Below, piece after piece: positions 10,241-21,900 of a stretch of DNA of 64,000 nucleotides (positions are counted from its first letter, which is position 1; the number at the start of each line of letters is the position of its first letter). The notes below the pieces were generated by a model that was not told where the DNA came from, ran no database searches, and saw only the letters and a list, made by a program, of their open reading frames with translations. A program made the position numbers and the translations under genes. Origin of the DNA: Tipula vernalis (taxonomy: Eukaryota > Arthropoda > Insecta > Diptera > Tipulidae); the NCBI GenBank assembly GCA_958295665.1, contig OY282560.1, positions 23,829,653 through 23,893,652 of the forward strand, written 5' to 3'.

Positions 10241-11587
10241 TAGGGTTTTTTAAAACCGGATCCCGGGATCCGGTTTTTGTTTTAAAAGTGTGACCGGGAA
10301 ATCGAAAGGTTTTCGGTTTTTTTTAATTACTCTTTTTATAATTGAATAGGAATAATTATGATGAAATTCGGCATGCATGGTATGACGGAAATGCGATTCT
10401 AAAATGATCTTTTTATAAAGTTCTAGAAAATGTCCAATTAGGAACGAACATTGTGATTTCTTTACCGACTATGATGAAATTCAGAATCCAGATCCGGTAT
10501 ATTTCAGAACTTTTTCTAAATATTATTTTAGAGTCCTATTGTCACGGTACAAATCGGGATTCATCATAATCGAGTATGAAAGGGACAATTTATTTCCTAA
10601 CTGACCATATTCCAGCACTTCTTCTAGATACCATTTCAAAATTCCATTAACATCGTACAAATCGAATTACATCAAAATCAGTTAAAATACAGCCAAGTTC
10701 CTTCCTAATTTGCCCTATTCCAGAACTTTATCTTAAATGCATTTTGGTATCCCATTTCCATCATGCATCCTGGATTTCATCATAATCGGTAGAGAATTCA
10801 CCAATTTCCTTTCTAATTGGCTATTTTTCAGAACTTTATGTGAAAAGCATTTAAGAATCCATTTCCGTCGTGAATGCTGAATTTCATCATAATTGATTTA
10901 GAAACAGTCAAGTTCCTTCCTAATTAGCCATATTGCAAAATTTCATTTTAAACTAACTCATCTTAGAATCCCATTTCGGGTAAGAGATGATAAAGTATTC
11001 ACAAAGTTCCTAAAAAAAATCATTTTATAATAGGTTAAGAAACGGTCAAGCCCCCTTCCTAATTGGCCAGCATGCAGCAATTTCAACATAATCAGTAAAG
11101 AAATCACTAAATTTCTTCTTAATTGGCCATACCCCAGAACTTTATACAAAAATCATTTTTCATCGTGCATGCTCAATTTCAACATAATGGGTTAAGAAAG
11201 AGCCAATTTCCTTCCTAGTTAGCCTGAATTTGACTTGAAAGGCTGTATGTGGATAAACATTTATACGTTATAGGTATTCAAATTGTCTGCATTCGGAACT
11301 AAAGAAATGTCCGAAATATAAGAGACAGACCAACCCCCAATTACCCTCTTAATCCGAGGTTTTACAGAATATATTATAAATGAAAGATCGAAAACCAGGA
11401 AATCCCGTAATTTCCCGGTTACACTTTTGACACAGAAAACGAGATCCCAGAATTCAGTTTGAGAATCCTCAAATTTCCTATGCGGATTTGAGGTAAAATG
11501 CTACTAACCCCTAACTAAATTGAAAACCGAGAAATCGCGACAAATCCCGCGAATTCCTGGTCCCGGGATTCCGTTTGAGAAACCCTA
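10241..11587. mobile_element. TIR-bounded non-autonomous DNA transposon with inner repeats
   Basis: The left end TAGGGTTTTTTAAAACCGGA and the right end read as its complement (TAGGGTTTCTCAAACGGAAT) match imperfectly, and both continue into GATCCCGGGA/ATCCCGGGAC-like sequence. Flanking octamers AGGTGAAC (10233) and GTGTGAAG (11588) agree at 5 of 8 positions, as an old 8-bp target duplication might. The interior has degenerate repeats of roughly 110-130 bp with CATTTCCGTCGTGCATGC and TTCCTTCCTAATTGGCCAT cores. They are inverted near the left end (about 10345-10460) and direct from about 10560 to 11220. A second end-like copy lies at about 11385-11473. No transposase is visible. The TAGGG end and 8-bp flank suggest a hAT-like origin. 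Confidence 0.6.
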
Positions 11588-11837
11588 GTGTGAAGCCTTG
11601 TAAATGATTTTTTTTAATTTTGACAAAAATCAACACCCACAGGCATAGACCTGTATGCTCATTCGTCAAAAATAATGCTTCCTGCTCGAACAACGTTTCT
11701 GTTTATTAAAATTGACACTGCGACTTTGGTGGCTCATAACTGTATACTTAAAGGATAAATCCTTTATGTTTTGAACGTGGAGTAAGTCTCAAATAAATAT
11801 GACAGTCGTGCGAAAAATATTGGGAACCTTCTTTTAA

Positions 11838-12185
11838 AGACGATTTAGAATTAATCTGCTGCCTGAAATTGATGAAAACTATCCAGCTTTTTCAACTAAA
11901 CAAAATTTACTTAAAATCACATTAATCGAGAAAGTGATGAATGACGAGGGCGTTCAGAGTGAGACTGTAACCGTCGAAGATGATGATGTTATGGTTGAAT
12001 TTGTTGATGAATTTTCCAAATATAATATTATCGAGAAAGCTGATATAGAATACAAATGGCAGAACTTTTTCTTTCAAGAAAATTTAAATTAGCTGAATCG
12101 GCTGCACACCAATTACCCATGTGATACGGAATATGATGAATCAACTCAAATACAATTCGCTATTTTACAAAATTTGTACTTATAG
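11838..12185 (+). pseudogene. Coding relic of unknown family at the satellite edge
   Basis: One frame stays open from 11838 to a TAG at 12090 and resumes in the same frame to 12185, giving about 115 codons with a single internal stop. The encoded peptide has balanced, non-repetitive composition (INLLPEIDENYPAFSTKQN near the start, an acidic VEDDDVMVEFVDEF block, then KWQNFFFQENLN before the stop). This is unlike chance translation of AT-rich DNA nearby. No family was recognised. It could be a fragment of a transposon protein or of a host gene captured at the array border. Confidence 0.4.
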
Positions 12186-15100
12186 AAATCTGTACACAGA
12201 ACAGAAAGAACAAAGTACCAGAATATTTAAACGCATCAGTCCAAATAAGATGATACAATTTATTGGATTGCATTTGCTTTTTTTGAAAAAGTTTATTAAA
12301 AATTAACTGTGCTATAGCCCACAAGTTTGTGGGCGGCAAAAATCTAAAATAGTCCGATTACGATGGCTGATACCTCTATCAATAGGTTTCGGGACCTGTA
12401 ATTGCTGTGACAATTATCATTTTGATTGCTCGATTATTTCTAAACATTTCTTAGAAAATTCAATTTTATTGAAAATTAACTGTGTTATAGCCCACAAGTT
12501 TTTGGGCGGCAAAAATCTAAAATGGTCCGATTACGATGGCTGATACCTCTATCAATAGGTTTCGGGACCTGTAATTGCTGTGACAATTATCATTTTGATT
12601 GCTCGATTATTTCTAAACATTTCTTAGAAAATTCAATTTTATTGAAAATTAACTGTGCTATAGCCCACAAATTTTTGGGCGGCAAAAATCTAAAATGGTC
12701 CGATTACGATGGCTGATACCTCTATCAATAGGTTTCGGGACCTGTAATTGCTGTGACAATTATCATTTTGATTGCTCGATTATTTCTAAAGATTTCTTAG
12801 AAAATTCAATTTTATTGAAAATTAACTGTGTTATAGCCCACAAGTTTTTGGGCGGCAAAAATCTAAAATGGTCCGATTACGATGGTTGATACCTCTATCA
12901 ATAGGTTTCGGGACCTGTAATTGCTGTGACAATTATCATTTTGATTGCTCGATTATTTCTAAACATTTCTTAGAAAATTCAATTTTATTGAAAATTAACT
13001 GTGCTATAGCCCACAAGTTTTTGGGTGGCAAAAATCTAAAATGGTCCGATTACGATGGTTGATACCTCTATCAATAGGTTTCGGGACCTGTAATTGCTGT
13101 GACAATTTTCATTTTGATTGCTCGATTATTTCTAAACATTTCTTAGAAAATTCAATTTTATTGAAAAAGAACTGTGCTATAGCCCACAAGTTTTTGGGTG
13201 TCAAAAATCTAAAATGGTCCGATTACGATGGTTGATACCTCTATCAATAGGTTTCGGGACCTGTAATTGCTGTGACAATTATCATTTTGATTGCTCGATT
13301 ATTTCTAAACATTTCTTAGAAAATTCAATTTTATTGAAAATTAACTGTGCTATAGCCCACAAGTTTTTGGGTGGCAAAAATCTAAAATGGTCCGATTACG
13401 ATGGTTGATACCTCTATCAATAGGTTTCGGGACCTGTAATTGCTGTGACAATTCTCATTTTGATTGCTCGATTATTTCTAAACATTTCTTAGAAAATTCA
13501 ATTTTATTGAAAATTAACTGTGCTATAGCCCACAAGTTTTTGGGTGGCAAAAATCTAAAATGGTCCGATTACGATGGCTGATACCTCTATCAATAGGTTT
13601 CGGGACCTGTAATTGCTGTGACGATTATCATTTAGATTGCTCGATTATTTCTAAACATTTCTTAGAAAATTCAATTTTATTGAAAATAAACTGTGCTATA
13701 GCCCACAAGCTTTTGGGCGCCAAAAATCTAAAATGGTCCCATTACGATGGCTGATACCTCTATCAATAGGTTTCGGGACCTGTAATTGCTGTGACAATTT
13801 TCATTTTGATTGCTCGATTATTTCTATACATTTCTTAGAAAATTCAATTTTATTTAAAATTAACTGTGCTATAGCCCACAAGTTTTTGGGTGGCAAAAAT
13901 CTAAAATGGTCCGATTACGATGGTTGATACCTCTATCAATAGGTTTCGGGACCTGTAATTGCTGTGACAATTATCATTTTGATTGCTCGATTATTTCTAA
14001 ACATTTCTTAGAAAATTCAATTTTATTGAAAATTAACTGTGCTATAGCCCACAAATTTTTGGGCGGCAAAAATCTAAAATGGTCCGATTACGATGGCTGA
14101 TACCTCTATCAATAGGTTTCGGGACCTGTAATTGCTGTGACAATTATCATTTTGATTGCTCGATTATTTCTAAACATTTCTTAGAAAATTCAATTTTATT
14201 GAAAATTAACTGTGCTATAGCCCACAAGTTTTTGGGTGTCAAAAATCTAAAATGGTCCGATTACGATGGTTGATACCTCTATCAATAGGTTTCGGGACCT
14301 GTAATTGCTGTGACAATTATCATTTTGATTGCTCGATTATTTCTAAACATTTCTTAGAAAATTCAATTTTATTGAAAATTAACTGTGCTATAGCCCACAA
14401 GTTTTTGGGTGGCAAAAATCTAAAATGGTCCGATTACGATGGTTGATACCTCTATCAATAGGTTTCGGGACCTGTAATCGCTGTGACAATTGTCATTTTG
14501 ATTGCTCGATTATTTCTAAACATTAATCAGAAAATTCAATTTTATTGAAAATTAACTGTGCTATAGCCCACAAGTTTTTGGGCGGCAAAAATCTAAAATG
14601 GTCCGATAACGATGGTTGATACCTCTATCAATAGGTTTCGGGACCTGTAATTACTGTGACAATTATCATTTTGATTGCTCGATTATTTCTTAACATTTCT
14701 TAGAAAATTCAATTTTATTGAAAATTAACTGTGCTATAGCCCACAAGTTTTTGGGCGGCAAAAATCTAAAATGGTCCGATTACGATGGCTGATACCTCTA
14801 TCAATAGGTTTCGGACCTGTAATTGCTGTGACAATTATCATTTTGATTGCTCGGTTATTTCTAAACATTTCTTAGAAAATTCAATTTTATTGAAAATTAA
14901 CTGTGCTATAGCCTACAAGTTTTTGGGCGGCAAAAATCTAAAATGGTCCGATAACGATGGTTGATACCTCTATCAATAGGTTTCGGGACCTGTAATTACT
15001 GTGACAATTATCATTTTGATTGCTCGATTATTTCTTAACATTTCTTTGAAAATTCAATTTTATTGAAAATTAACTGTGCTATAGCCCACAAGTTTTTGGG

Positions 15101-15460
15101 CGGCAAAAATCTAAAATGGTCCGATTACGATGGCTGATACCTCTATCAATAGGTTTCGGACCTGTAATTGCTGTGACAATTATCATTTTGATTGCTCGGT
15201 TATTTCTAAACATTTCTTAGAAAATTCAATTTTATTGAAAATTAACTGTGCTATAGCCCACAAGTTTTTGGGCGGCAAAAATCTAAAATGGTCCGATAAC
15301 GATGGTTGATACCTCTATCAATAGGTTTCGGGACCTGTAATTGCTGTGACAATTATCATTTTGATTGCTCGATTATTTCTAAACATTTCTTAAAAAATTC
15401 AATTTTATTGAAAATTAACTGTGCTGTAGCCCACAAGTTTTTGGGCGGCAAAAATCTAAA

Positions 15461-15525
15461 ATGGTCCGATTACGATGGCTGATTCGTGCTATAGCCCACA
15501 AGTTTTTGGGCGGCAAAAATCTAAA
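15461..15525 (+). repeat. Truncated 65-bp satellite monomer
   Basis: Here a monomer jumps from GATGGCTGATT directly to CGTGCTATAGCCC, losing 108 of 173 bases. The same junction recurs at 33699-33763 on the other side of the foldback insertion. Confidence 0.9.
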
Positions 15526-17030
15526 ATGGTCCGATTACGATCGTTCATACCTCTATCAATAGGTTTCGGGACCTGTAATCGCTGTGACAATTTTCATTCT
15601 GATTGCTCGATTATTTCTAAACATTTCTTAGAAAATTCAATTTTATTGAAAATCAACTGTGCTATAGCGCACAAGTTTTTGGGCGGCAAAAATCTAAAAT
15701 GGTCCGATTACGAGGGTTGATACCTCTATCAATAGGTTTCGGGACCTGTAATTGCTGGGACAATTTTCATTTTGATTGCTCGATTATTTCTTAACATTTC
15801 TTAGAAAATTCAATTTTATTAAAAATTAACTGTGCTGTAGCCCACAAGTTTTTGGGCGGCAAAAATCTAAAATGGTCCGATTACGATGGTTGATACCTCT
15901 ATCAATAGGTTTCGGGACCTGTAATAGCTGTGACAATTTTCATTTTGATTTCTCGATTATTTCTTAACATTTCTTAGAAAATTCAATTTTATTAAAAATT
16001 AACTGTGCTGTAGCCCACAAGTTTTTGGGCGGCAAAAATCTAAAATGGTCCGATTACGAGGGTTGATACCTCTATCAATAGGTTTCGGGACCTGTAATTG
16101 CTGGGACAATTTTCATTTTGATTGCTCGATTATTTCTTAACATTTCTTAGAAAATTCAATTTTATTAAAAATTAACTGTGCTGTAGCCCACAAGTTTTTG
16201 GGCGGCAAAAATCTAAAATGGTCCCATAACGATGGTTGATACCTCTATCAATAGGTTTCGGGACCTGTAATTACTGTGACAATTATCATTTTGATTGCTC
16301 GATTATTTCTTAACATTTCTTAGAAAATTCAATTTTATTGAAAATTAACTGTGCTATAGCCCACAAGTTTTTGGGCGGCAAAAATCTAAAATGGTCCGAT
16401 TACGATGGCTGATACCTCTATCAATAGGTTTCGGACCTGTAATTGCTGTGACAATTATCATTTTGATTGCTCGGTTATTTCTAAACATTTCTTAGAAAAT
16501 TCAATTTTATTGAAAATTAACTGTGCTATAGCCCACAAGTTTTTGGGCGGCAAAAATCTAAAATGGTCCGATAACGATGGTTGATACCTCTATCAATAGG
16601 TTTCGGGACCTGTAATTGCTGTGACAATTATCATTTTGATTGCTCGATTATTTCTAAACATTTCTTAAAAAATTCAATTTTATTGAAAATTAACTGTGCT
16701 GTAGCCCACAAGTTTTTGGGCGGCAAAAATCTAAAATGGTCCGATTACGATGGTTGATACCTCTATCAATAGTTTTCGGGACCTGTAATAGCTGTGACAA
16801 TTTTCATTTTGATTTCTCGATTATTTCTTAACATTTCTTAGAAAATTCAATTTTATTAAAAATTAACTGTGCTGTAGCCCACAAGTTTTTGGGCGGCAAA
16901 AATCTAAAATGGTCCGATTACGAGGGTTGATACCTCTATCAATAGGTTTCGAGACCTGTAATTGCTGGGACAATTTTCATTTTGATTGCTCGATTATTTC
17001 TTAACATTTCTTAGAAAATTCAATTTTATT

Positions 17031-17038
17031 AAAAATTA
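17031..17038. other. Target site duplication, left (AAAAATTA)
   Basis: The octamer AAAAATTA ends the left satellite flank and recurs at 30881-30888 at the start of the right flank. An uninterrupted monomer reads TTATTAAAAATTAACTGTG here, with one copy. This supports transposition into the satellite with an 8-bp duplication. The sequence is simple, so a shift of one base cannot be excluded. Confidence 0.75.
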
Positions 17039-17264
17039 ATGCGAATGAAGTTTATCCTAAAATAAAACTAGAATTAACAACAAAAACAAATTTACATATG
17101 TATGCGTTTAAAAAAGTATACATTCGGGCGAAAAATATAAAATATTTTTTATAATAATATCCGAATGAAATATATTTATTCAATACATAAGAAAATCGAT
17201 ATTTCAAGATTTTCAACGATCGGCACACATGTCGTCGGTAAGCTTGTGTATATACATTAACCAT
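17039..17264 (+). repeat. Left terminal inverted repeat, outer segment
   Basis: It is the inverted match of the right end (27325-27447 joined to 30779-30880). It has CGAATG-type motifs at 17042, 17118 (inverted) and 17162. From about 17188 it becomes recognisable as a diverged form of the inner tandem monomer: AAGAAAATCGATATTTCAAG resembles AAGAAAATCAATATCTTGAG, followed by a CGATCGGCA core and CATGCCAACCCG. No gene is present. Confidence 0.88.
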
Positions 17265-18894
17265 GCCAACCCGTTTAAAAAGTTATTGGGGTTTACCTAG
17301 TTAATCCTAGATTATTCAAAAACGTGAAAAGTTTTGTCTTAAGCATGTCTAAGAAAATCAATATCTTGAGATTTTCACCGATGGGCAAACATCTCACTAT
17401 GATATTTCGGTAGGCCTATGTGTATGCTTTGATCATGCCAACCCGTTTGAAAAGTTATTGGGGTTTACCTAGTTAATCCTAGATTTTTCGAAAATGTGAC
17501 CAATTTTTATCTTAACAGAATGTCTAAGAAAATCAATATCTTGAGATTTTCACCGATCGGCAAACATCTCACTATGATATTTCGGTAGGCCTATGTGTGT
17601 GCTATGATCTTGCCAACCCGTTTGAAAAGTTATTGGGGTTTACCTAGTTAATCCTAGATTATTCAAAAACTTGAAAAGTTTTATCTTAAGCATGTCTAAG
17701 AAAATCAATATCTTGAGATTTTCACCGATCGGCAAACATCTCACTATTATATTTCGGTAGGCCTATATGTATGCTTTGATCATACCAACCCGTTTGAAAA
17801 GTTATTGGGGTTTACCTAGTTAATCCTAGATTTTTCGAAAATGTGACCAATTTTTATCTTAACAGAATGTCTAAGAAAATCAATATCTTGAGATTTTCAC
17901 CGATCGGCAAACATCTCACTATGATATTTCGGTAGGCCTATGTGTGTGCTATGATCATGCCAACCCGTTTGAAAAGTTATTGGGGTTTACCTAGTTAATC
18001 CTAGATTTTTCGAAAATGTGACCAATTTTTATCTTAACAGAATGTCTAAGAAAATCAATATCTTGAGATTTTCACCGATCGGCAAACATCTCACTATGAT
18101 ATTTCGGTAGGCCTATATATATGCTTTGATCATGCCAACCCGTTTGAAAAGTTATTGGGGTTTACCTAGTTAATCCTAGATTTTTCGAAAATGTGACCAA
18201 TTTTTATCTTAACAGAATGTCTAAGAAAATCAATATCTTGAGATTTTCACCGATCGGCAAACATCTCACTATGATATTTCGGTAGGCCTATGTGTGTGCT
18301 ATGATCATACCAACCCGTTTGAAAAGTTATTGGGGTTTACCTAGTTAATCCTAGATTTTTCGAAAATGTGACCAATTTTTATCTTAACAGAATGTATGAG
18401 AAAATCAATATCTTGAGATTTTCACCGATCGGCAAACATCTCACTATGATATTTCGGTGGGCCTATATATATATGCTTTGATCATGCCAACCCGTTTGAA
18501 AAGTTATTGGGGTTTACCTAGTTAATCCTAGATTTTTCGAAAATGTGACCAATTTTTATCTTAACAGAATGTCTAAGAAAATCAATATCTTGAGATTTTC
18601 ACCGATCGGAAAACATCTCAATATGATATTTCGGTAGGCCTATGTGTGTGCTATGATCATACCAACCCGTTTGAAAAGTTATTGGGGTTTACCTTGTTAA
18701 TCCTAGATTTTTCGAAAATGTGACCAATTTTTATCTTAACAGAATGTTTAAGAAAATCAATATCTTGAGATTTTCACCGATCGGCAAACATCTCACTATG
18801 ATATTTCGGTAGGCCTATATGTATGCTTTGATCATGCCAACCCGTTTGAAAAGTTATTGGGGTTTACCTAGTTAATCCTAGATTATTCAAAAAC
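17265..18894 (+). repeat. Left arm: tandem 172/175-bp monomers, forward
   Basis: Nine complete spacings between GCCAACCCG landmarks measure 172, 175, 172, 175, 175, 175, 177, 175 and 175 bases (the 177 has an extra TA step), and the last unit is cut short. Two subtypes alternate: a 172-bp form with CTTAAGCATGTC after GTGAAAAGTTTT, and a 175-bp form with TTAACAGAATGTC after GTGACCAATTTT. Each monomer carries the perfect palindromes CCGATCGG and TAGGCCTA, plus GAAAATC-N10-GATTTTC. The 175-bp form also has TTTTCGAAAA. Confidence 0.95.
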
Positions 18895-18951
18895 ATTGAT
18901 TTTCTTAGACATGCTTAAGATAAAACTTTTCACGTTTTTGAATAATCTAGG
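18877..18951. repeat. Central palindrome where the arms meet
   Basis: CCTAGATTATTCAAAAAC (18877-18894) is followed after 39 bases by its exact complement (18934-18951). The left arm therefore stops within a 172-type monomer, and the right arm begins with the remainder of a monomer on the other strand. The 39-base loop itself is monomer sequence belonging to the right arm, so the switch point is 18894/18895. Confidence 0.93.
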
Positions 18952-21900
18952 ATTAACTAGGTAAACCCCAATAACTTTCCAAACGGGTTGGCAAGATCAT
19001 AGCACACACATAGGCCTACCGAAATATCATAGTGAGATGTTTGCCGATCGGTGAAAATCTCAAGATATTGATTTTCTTAAACATTCTGTTAAGATAAAAA
19101 TTGGTCACATTTTCGAAAAATCTAGGATTAACTAGGTAAACCCCAATAACATTTCAAACGGGTTGGCATGATCAAAGCATATATATAGGCCTACCGAAAT
19201 ATCATAGTGAGATGTTTGCCGATCGGTGAAAATCTCAAGATATTGATTTTCTTAGACATTTTGTTAAGATAAAAATTGGTCACATTTTCGAAAAATCTAG
19301 GATTAACTAGGTAAACCCCAATAACATTTCAAACGGGTTGGCATGATCATAGCATACACATAGGCCTACCGATATATCATAGTGAGATGTTTGCCGATCG
19401 GTGAAAATCTCAAGATATTGATTTTCTTAGACATTCTGTTAAGATAAAAATTGGTCACATTTTCGAAAAATCTAGGATTAACTAGGTAAACCACAATAAC
19501 TTTTCAAACGGGTTGGCATGATCAAAGCATACATATAGGCCTACCGAAATATCATAGAGAGATGTTTGCCGATCGGTGAAAATCTCAAGATATTGATTTT
19601 CTTAGACATGCTTAAGACAAAACTTTTCACGTTTTTGATTAATCTAGGATTAACTAGGTAAACCCCAATAACTTTTCAAACGGGTTGGCATGATCATAGC
19701 ATACACATAGGCCTACCGATATATCATAGTGAGATGTTTGCCGATCGGTGAAAATCTCAAGATATTGATTTTCTTAGACATTCTGTTAAGATAAAAATTG
19801 GTCACATTTTCGAAAAATCTAGGATTAACTAGGTAAACACCAATAACTTTTCAAACGCGTTGGCATGATCATAGCACACACATAGGCCTACCGAAATATC
19901 ATAGTGAGATGTTTGCCGATCGGTGAAAATCTCAAGATATTGATTTTCTTAGATATTCTGTTAAGATAAAAATTGGTCACATTTTCGAAAAATCTAGGAT
20001 TAACTAGGTAAACCCCAATAACTTTTCAAACGGGTTGGCATGATCAAAGCATACATATAGGCCTACCGAAATATCATAGAGAGATGTTTGCCGATCGGTG
20101 AAAATCTCAAGATATTGATTTTCTTAGACAGGCTTAAGACAAAACTTTTCACGTTTCTGAATAATCTAGGATTAACTAGGTAAACCCCAATAACTTTTCA
20201 AACGGGTTGGCAAGATCATAGCACACACATAGGCCTACCGAAATATCATAGTGAGATGTTTGCCGATCGGTGAAAATCTCAAGATATTGATTTTCTTAGA
20301 CATTCTGTTAAGATAAAAATTGGTCACATTTTCGAAAAATCTAGGATTAACTAGGTAAACACCAATAACTTTTCAAACGCGTTGGCATGATCATAGCACA
20401 CACATAGGCCTACCGAAATATCATAGTGAGATGTTTGCCGATCGGTGAAAATCTCAAGATATTGATTTTCTTAGACATTCTGTTAAGATAAAAATTGGTC
20501 ACATTTTCGAAAAATCTAGGATTAACTAGGTAAACCCCAACAACTTTTCAAACGGGTTGGCATGATCAAACATACATATAGGCCTACCGAAATATCATAG
20601 TGAGATGTTTGCTGATCGGTGAAAATCTCAAGATATTGATTTTCTTAGACATGCTTAAGATAAAACTTTTCACGTTTTTGAATAATCTAGGATTAACTAG
20701 GTAAACCCCAATAAATTTTCAAACGGGTTGGCATGATCATAGTATACACATAGGCCTACCGATATATCATAGTGAGATGTTTGCCGAACGGTGAAAATCT
20801 CAAGATATTGATTTTCTTAGACATGCTTAAGACAAAACTTTTCACGTTTTAGAATAATCTAGGATTAACTAGGTAAACCCCAATAACTTTTCAAACGGGT
20901 TGGCATGATCATAGCATACACATAGGCCTACCGATATATTATAGTGAGATGTTTGCCGATCGGTGAAAATCTCAAGATATTGATTTTCTTATACATTCTG
21001 TTAAGATAAAAATTGGTCACATTTTCGAAAAATCTAGGATTAACTAGGTAAACCCCAATAACTTTTCAAACGGGTTGACATGATCAAAGCATATATATAG
21101 GCCTACCGAAATATCATAGTGAGATGTTTGCCGATCGGTGAAAATCTCAAGATATTGATTTTCTTAGACATGCTTAAGATAAAACTTTTCACGTTTTTGA
21201 ATAATCTAGGATTAACTAGGTAAACCCCAATAACTTTTCAAACGGGTTGGCATGATCATAGTATACACATAGGCCTACCGAAATATCATAGTGAGATGTT
21301 TACCGATCGGTGAAAATCTCAAGATATTGATTTTCTTAGACATGCTTAAGACAAAACTTTTCACGTTTTAGAATAATCTAGGATTAACTAGGTAAACCCC
21401 AATAACTTTTCAAACGGGTTGGCATGATCATAGTATACACATAGGCCTACCGATATATCATAGTGAGATGTTTGCCGATCGGTGAAAATCTCAAGATATT
21501 GATTTTCTTAGACATGCTTAAGACAAAACTTTTCACGTTTTAGAATAATCTAGGATTAACTAGGTAAACCCCAATAACTTTTCAAACGGGTTGGCATGAT
21601 CATAGCATACACATAGACCTACCGATATATCATAGTGAGATGTTTGCCGATCGGTGAAAATCTCAAGATATTGATTTTCTTATACATTCTGTTAAGATAA
21701 AAATTGGTCACATTTTCGAAAAATCTAGGATTAACTAGGTAAACCCCAATAACTTTTCAAACGGGTTGGCATGATCAAACATACATATAGGCCTACCGAA
21801 ATATCATAGTGAGATGTTTGCCGATCGGTGAAAATCTCAAGATATTGATTTTCTTAGACATGCTTAAGATAAAACTTTTCACGTTTTTGAATAATCTAGG

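Larger units (their letters stand above)
12292..17038 (+). repeat. 173-bp satellite array, left part
   Basis: About 27 head-to-tail monomers repeat every 173 bases, with landmarks ATGGTCCGATTACGATGG, TTTCGGGACCTGTAATTGC and CTGTGCTATAGCCCACAAG. Each monomer has three short dyads: CTAT-CA-ATAG, TTCAAT-TTT-ATTGAA and GCCCA-N8-TGGGC. Monomers at 12300-14450 are nearly uniform. Those from 14470 to 17038 are more varied (one-base loss in TTTCGGACC, CGATAACG and GCTGTAGCC variants, one 65-bp truncated unit). The array starts at a TTATTAAAAATTAACTG match to the monomer with no flanking duplication and is interrupted at 17038 by the foldback element. Confidence 0.97.

Noticed and set aside
17052..17264. 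A 70-codon minus-strand frame inside the left TIR as a possible transposase remnant
   Set aside because: Composition is low-complexity (Tyr, Phe, Lys rich) as expected for AT-rich DNA, and no transposase motif is seen.
18895..18933. Strand switch as a long-read hairpin artefact
   Set aside because: An artefact would copy the same arm back exactly. Here the arms differ in length, subtype order and sequence, and both outer ends match and carry flanking duplications. It remains worth confirming with reads.
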